This document shows, in pieces, positions 59,951-64,000 of a stretch of 64,000 nucleotides of DNA. This stretch comes from Gorsachius magnificus (taxonomy: Eukaryota; Chordata; Aves; Pelecaniformes; Ardeidae), in the NCBI GenBank assembly GCA_034008185.1, contig CM067081.1:24302806-24366805 (forward strand), read 5' to 3'. The position numbers were made by a program, and so were the translations under genes. Under the pieces are notes generated by a model. The model did no database searches and was not told the origin of the DNA. It saw only the letters and a list, made by a program, of their open reading frames with translations. The number at the start of each line of letters is the position of its first letter. The stretch's first letter is position 1.

Positions 59951-62900
59951 AGACCAAGGGCTGTGGCACAAGGACCTGGAGAGGCTCTGCTGTGCCATGG
60001 AGAGCCATCCCCACAGTGCCAGGGAGCATGAGCCGTGCCACACACCCAGAGCTGCTTTGGCCCCTACAGGTTTGGAAAGTGACTCCTGCTTTTAGCTTTA
60101 TTAGGGGGATTTTGCTAATTTTATGGACTGTCAGGACTGACATTTCTCTGACCATTTGTCAGAAGTGCCTCAGCAAAAATAGTACCATTAAAAATGGATC
60201 ATGTGTGATGTGACTCGAATGTGACTCGAAACTTAAAGCCATTATGTGGGCTGCCTCTAAAATTTATACCTTAATATTGTGAGATGGGTTTATGAAGGAG
60301 CTCCATTTCAGATTCCCATTTTCATCTCTTCATGCAGCCAGGGCTAAATGATTACAAGCACTTTTCTGAGAGGCTCTTTGTTTACACCCTCTCTCACTCA
60401 TCCCTAAAAATCACCAGGTGAGTTTTCCAATATCCCATTAGTCACCTAAGAAAACAATTCACACTGAAATTCATTATTTTCAGTTTAAGGAAGACCTGTG
60501 GCACATGGTAATTAAAGCTTGATTAAAAATCCTTTATTTCCCAAAAAACATTTAATCCCCCTAATAACACTTATTAACAATCTTTAGCCATCACCCAAAA
60601 AATGCTTTTTATCAGCTGGGCATGCTCAGCATCCTCAGGGTCAGGTCCCACACACGCACAAAATGAATGGCAGTGGGCCATAGGCTACGCGCTCACAACT
60701 TTCCAAAGGTTCTGCATACTCACCCAGCAAAAATCAGAGATTTTTATTCCCAAAGACGCTCTCATCTGTAGGCATCATGCTTCCAGGCCCTCCGGAGAGG
60801 GAGTACCATCCACCAGCTCCTTGGGCGAGCAGGCAGGGAAAGCCAGGCAGCGAGAGGCCTTTGCCCTGCACTGGTTCCCATCTCCTGCCTTGGGCTCTAC
60901 TCACCTCAAAAGCCCTGTGACTCCTTCCACGCCTGCATTTGACTATTCTTGCATTTGACTGTTTCTAAATTATTAACATGCCTAGCACCCGGTGCCGCGG
61001 CTTTGTCTGAAGCTGTTTCCTTTGATCTCCATTGCCTTTGAAACTCTGCCTGGATGCGCAGGCAAGCCACGCTGCTTTTCCTGCAAACCACCACCCTGCG
61101 GGATGATATTTCTCTCACTGAAACCCGTGCAAAAGGTCCTATAAGCCCTCTGAAGCTCAGGCCACAAACTGATGCATCTTCTTAATGTTTGGGGTTCTTT
61201 TTCAGGAGCCCGGCCAGCTGCCTATGTCTCACAAGGTGTGGAGCATCTCCCAAAGTCACCAGCAGCAGGTGAGAGCATCAGCACATCCCAGGAGGCTCGC
61301 AGCATCTCACAGGATTGGATCCATCTATTGCTACTGTAGGTTTATACCCTTCCAGTGCCATGCTTGCCAAGCTCCAGCATCGTCACTGCAGACGTTTTGG
61401 TGTACTGCAAAAATGACCATACTGTGCCAGATCAGCAGCTGGGTTGCCTAGAAAGCTGTCTGGGAAGCAATGTCTCCTACTGGAGTAGTGTCAGAAAAAA
61501 GGATGTGCCAGAGCCATCTTACCCATGGGGTGTACTTGAACCCTCCAACCCAAAGCCATTTAAAGATGTTATGGGGCTGGAGTTTGAAGCCAGGCTTTGG
61601 CATGCAGGATGGACTGATTGTTGCTCCTCACCTTGACCTTAAATCCTGGAACATGTCAAAGAACAAAACACAGGCATGGGAAAGCGTCAGCTATGACTCT
61701 TAGCAAATCAAGCGGACCAGCTGATTACCTGTTGATGAGCAATTTAATTTGAGCTCAATTACACACTCTGGAAGTCTGGCTCTCAGGGAGGTAATTACCC
61801 GAATTTCCTCCCTCTGATGGGGCCCAGCACACTGGGCGTACGTGACGCGAGTACGAGCTCTGGTGCCCACGAGCATCCCACCCGCTGTCAGACCTCAGGC
61901 TGGACAGTGCAGGGGGCTGTGGCAAAAAATGTCCTGACCACTACGCGGGGAGGAAGACAGCCCTGGCTGCGGTGTACAAGGAGGAGCCACGCTGCTCATC
62001 TTCTTATGCCACAACAATTTTGAAACGGCAATTAATAGGAGCTACTTTAAGAATGCTTTTAATTCAGAAAAAAAAATATTTCAGCCATGGGCTGAATTTC
62101 AAGGATGATGCTGTTTGATTTGAGGGCAAGCCAGGAGATGGCCAGGGAACCAACACCTCCTGACATTAACACGAGCTGGCTGGGTCCCCGAGCTGTCGCA
62201 ATTATATTTGCTGGAGACTTTATCTTTCATGTCCGGTTTATATTTAGGCCTGGTTGTGCAAGGCTTTCCCATGCTGCTGGGCATGTACTCATTTCCTCTG
62301 ACATTAATGGCAGCATTCACATGGGGGAGGGCTCCCTAAGGTGAGCGGAGCGGAGGGTGGCTTCTGGGCTTGTGTGAGAAAAAGCAAAGTTTTGAGAAAG
62401 GCAAAGGGCTTCCTCGTCTTGGCCGTTTCGTCTCATGGCTCACATTGCAACAACCACCAGGTTTGGCCAGGGCTCCATTTTGGGAGGACATCATGCAACC
62501 AAAGGGTGAGATAATTCTGGCTGTGGCAGGAAGCCCCGTTTCTTTAAACTCTTAACACTTCAACATTTTCTTAAACACTTCTGGTATGGTCTTTGGTAAA
62601 ATGTTGGAACAGTTATTTCTTTGCTGTATAATTATTTGTGCCCTGATCTTGCTCTTTCAAAGCAAAAGGAACAGGTGTGTTATAAACACAACTCTAGTGA
62701 GATGATTGCTTAAAAACCAGTAGCACTGGGGCAGGTACCATGAGCCAAGCAGTTGGTATTTCTGAAGGTGGATGAGGCCTTCTATTGCTTTTATCCAGGA
62801 TCTACAGGAGGAAATCAAATGTATTAAAGGTCATATCATAGCATGCTGTAAAGTGCAAACAGTATTTGTCATGAAGTATCTGGCAGAGCCTTGTGGACAC

Positions 62901-63410
62901 AAAGATGGATCACTAATTAGGAAAGAATATTTCTGCTGTTATGAGATCATGTATTTTGGGGGTGGAGGGATGGCACGTAGCAAGACCGGGGTCTGCTCTC
63001 ACTTGGACCTTGTGTCACCAGCAGCAGTGTAAGGTCCCAGCTGAGCAGAAGCCTTCTCCAGCTTCTGTCGATCACCCATTCTGGAGCAGGTCTGTTCCCT
63101 GAGCATTTTCCAGAAAAGCAGGTCTAGCTGTGCAATTTCCTTTACTTAATGCAAAAAGAAAGAAAGGGTGGGAAAAAGATGATTATCAGCCAGATTTACG
63201 TGTCCTAGATTTCTATGGCAACCGTATGCAGTTCAGCAATGACACCGGTACATCCAGGCACCCTCTTAGCAGCATCCACCTCAAACCAGCAGCCTGCAAA
63301 CTGTGCTGGAAATCTGTCCAGCCTCCCCGAGAGCCAGGCACAGGGATTAGAGGGCCAGCACAGAACCCCCTGGGGCATTTTGATGCCTTTACTGGAGGGC
63401 AGTCATGATT
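59951..63410. other. Intergenic, AT-rich blocks, no recognisable gene
   Basis: About 3.5 kb between two CR1 fragments. No exon or dated repeat was recognised. Three AT-rich blocks, at about 60,230-60,600, 61,690-61,800 and 62,020-62,335, carry many TAATTA-like and CAATTA-like cores and few simple repeats. They are candidates for conserved non-coding elements. An 11-bp direct repeat (ATGTGACTCGA) lies near 60,209-60,229. Confidence 0.45.
62020..62335. promoter_or_regulatory. Candidate distal regulatory element
   Basis: The block contains CAATTAATAGG near 62,029, CTTTTAATTCAG near 62,057, two copies of TGACATTAA (near 62,161 and 62,299), and TCGCAATTATATTTGC near 62,197. A TTTATCTTTCATG with a GATA-type core lies near 62,219. 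It lies about 36 kb beyond the CpG island. Its composition resembles vertebrate conserved non-coding elements, but conservation could not be tested. Confidence 0.28.
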
Positions 63411-63790
63411 TCAGCCTGGAGAAGAGAAGGCTGCAGGGAGACCCGATTACGGCCTTTCAATACCTAAAGGGGGCCTATAGGAAAGATGGGGAAAATCTTT
63501 TTAGTAGGGCCAGCTGTGACAGGACAAGCTTTAATGGTTTTAAACTAAACCAGGGTAGGTTTAGACTAGATATAAGGAAGAAATTCTTTACAATGAGGGT
63601 GGTAAAACACTGGAACAGGTTGCCCAGAGAGGTGGTGGAGGCCCCATCCCTGGGAACATTCAAGGCCAGATTGGATGGGGCTCTGAGCAACCTGATCGAG
63701 TTAGTGGTGTCCCTGCTCACTGCAGGGGGGTTGGACTAGATGACCTCTAGGGGTCCCTTCCAACCCAAAACATTCTATGATTCTATGATT
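63411..63790 (+). mobile_element. Young CR1 3'-end fragment
   Basis: The segment is colinear with 18583-18968 of the intronic CR1 copy, with about 14 differences in roughly 380 positions by my hand alignment. It starts inside [11 protein letters not shown], includes the NLFSRASC and [18 protein letters not shown] blocks, the 3' UTR motif TTGGACTAGATGACCTCTAG, and ends with CATTCTATGATTCTATGATT. The ORF2 stop, TAG in the other copy, reads GAG here, so the open frame runs on 13 codons to 63739. It is a short 5'-truncated insertion of the same subfamily. Confidence 0.95.
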
Positions 63791-64000
63791 GAGGAAGAAG
63801 CAAAGGACAAAAGGGGTGTGTATTTGTGAACTGACTGGTCAGGATATCCACCAACTGCTCATGAAGGCTGTGCCTCCCCCCCCAGCCAGCACAAGCCATG
63901 GCTACTCTAGCCCAGCAGGTTTCTAGCAGTGTCAGAGCGGTGACGGTGATGGCAATAGAGTAGTCTGAAGCAGGAGAAGGGAGCGCTTCAAAGGTGCTCT
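63791..64000. other. Right-edge flank, no recognisable gene
   Basis: About 210 bases after the CR1 tail with a C-run near 63,876-63,883. Nothing was recognised. Confidence 0.5.

Noticed and set aside
1..64000. CRISPR array, bacterial operon, tRNA or rRNA gene, endogenous retrovirus
   Set aside because: No regularly spaced repeats, no cloverleaf recognised, no LTR pair or gag/pol/env-like frame. The only reverse transcriptase present is of CR1 type.

Overview
The window looks like a piece of a bird chromosome. Every transposable element I can recognise with confidence is CR1, the dominant avian LINE. The young copies end in the CR1-type 3' tail (ATTCTATG repeats), dispersed repeats are sparse, and three short old MIR/CORE-SINE-like relics are the only other class. 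There is no operon structure, no bacterial gene, no CRISPR array and no recognisable tRNA or rRNA gene. The species cannot be named from the sequence.

One host gene can be recognised. On the minus strand at 24744-24718 a nine-codon coding start (MSSSVPADM) runs directly into a consensus splice donor (GTAAGC), in a good start context and at the edge of a strong CpG island. This matches the N-terminus of UBL3 (ubiquitin-like 3, the membrane-anchored ubiquitin-fold protein MUB) as I remember it. If so, 1-24717 is the start of a large, AT-rich first intron. The other coding exons lie beyond the left edge, and the promoter lies in the island at about 24.35-26.2 kb. I looked for exon 2 on the minus strand and did not find it.

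Layout: 1-24.7 kb, intron 1, with an old antisense CR1 (1-730), an old CR1 3' end (about 3.1-3.4 kb), a 2-kb young CR1 with nearly intact reverse transcriptase (about 17.0-18.98 kb), homopolymers and small tandem repeats. 24.35-26.2 kb, CpG island with exon 1, short GCC and TCC microsatellites and an extreme G-rich tract. 26.2-64 kb, no recognisable exon, so probably intergenic DNA upstream of the gene. This part holds CR1 fragments at about 27.2, 32.5, 44.1, 46.4, 58.85-59.95 and 63.4-63.8 kb, three MIR-like relics between 45.7 and 49.6 kb, and AT-rich blocks with clustered homeodomain-type cores that are candidate regulatory elements.

I found no convincing undescribed system. The observations most worth checking are the CpG-island architecture with a U14 tract just upstream of the start codon, the candidate distal enhancers, the pair of young CR1 copies differing by only about 14 positions, and a CR1 copy that has lost its 3' end.
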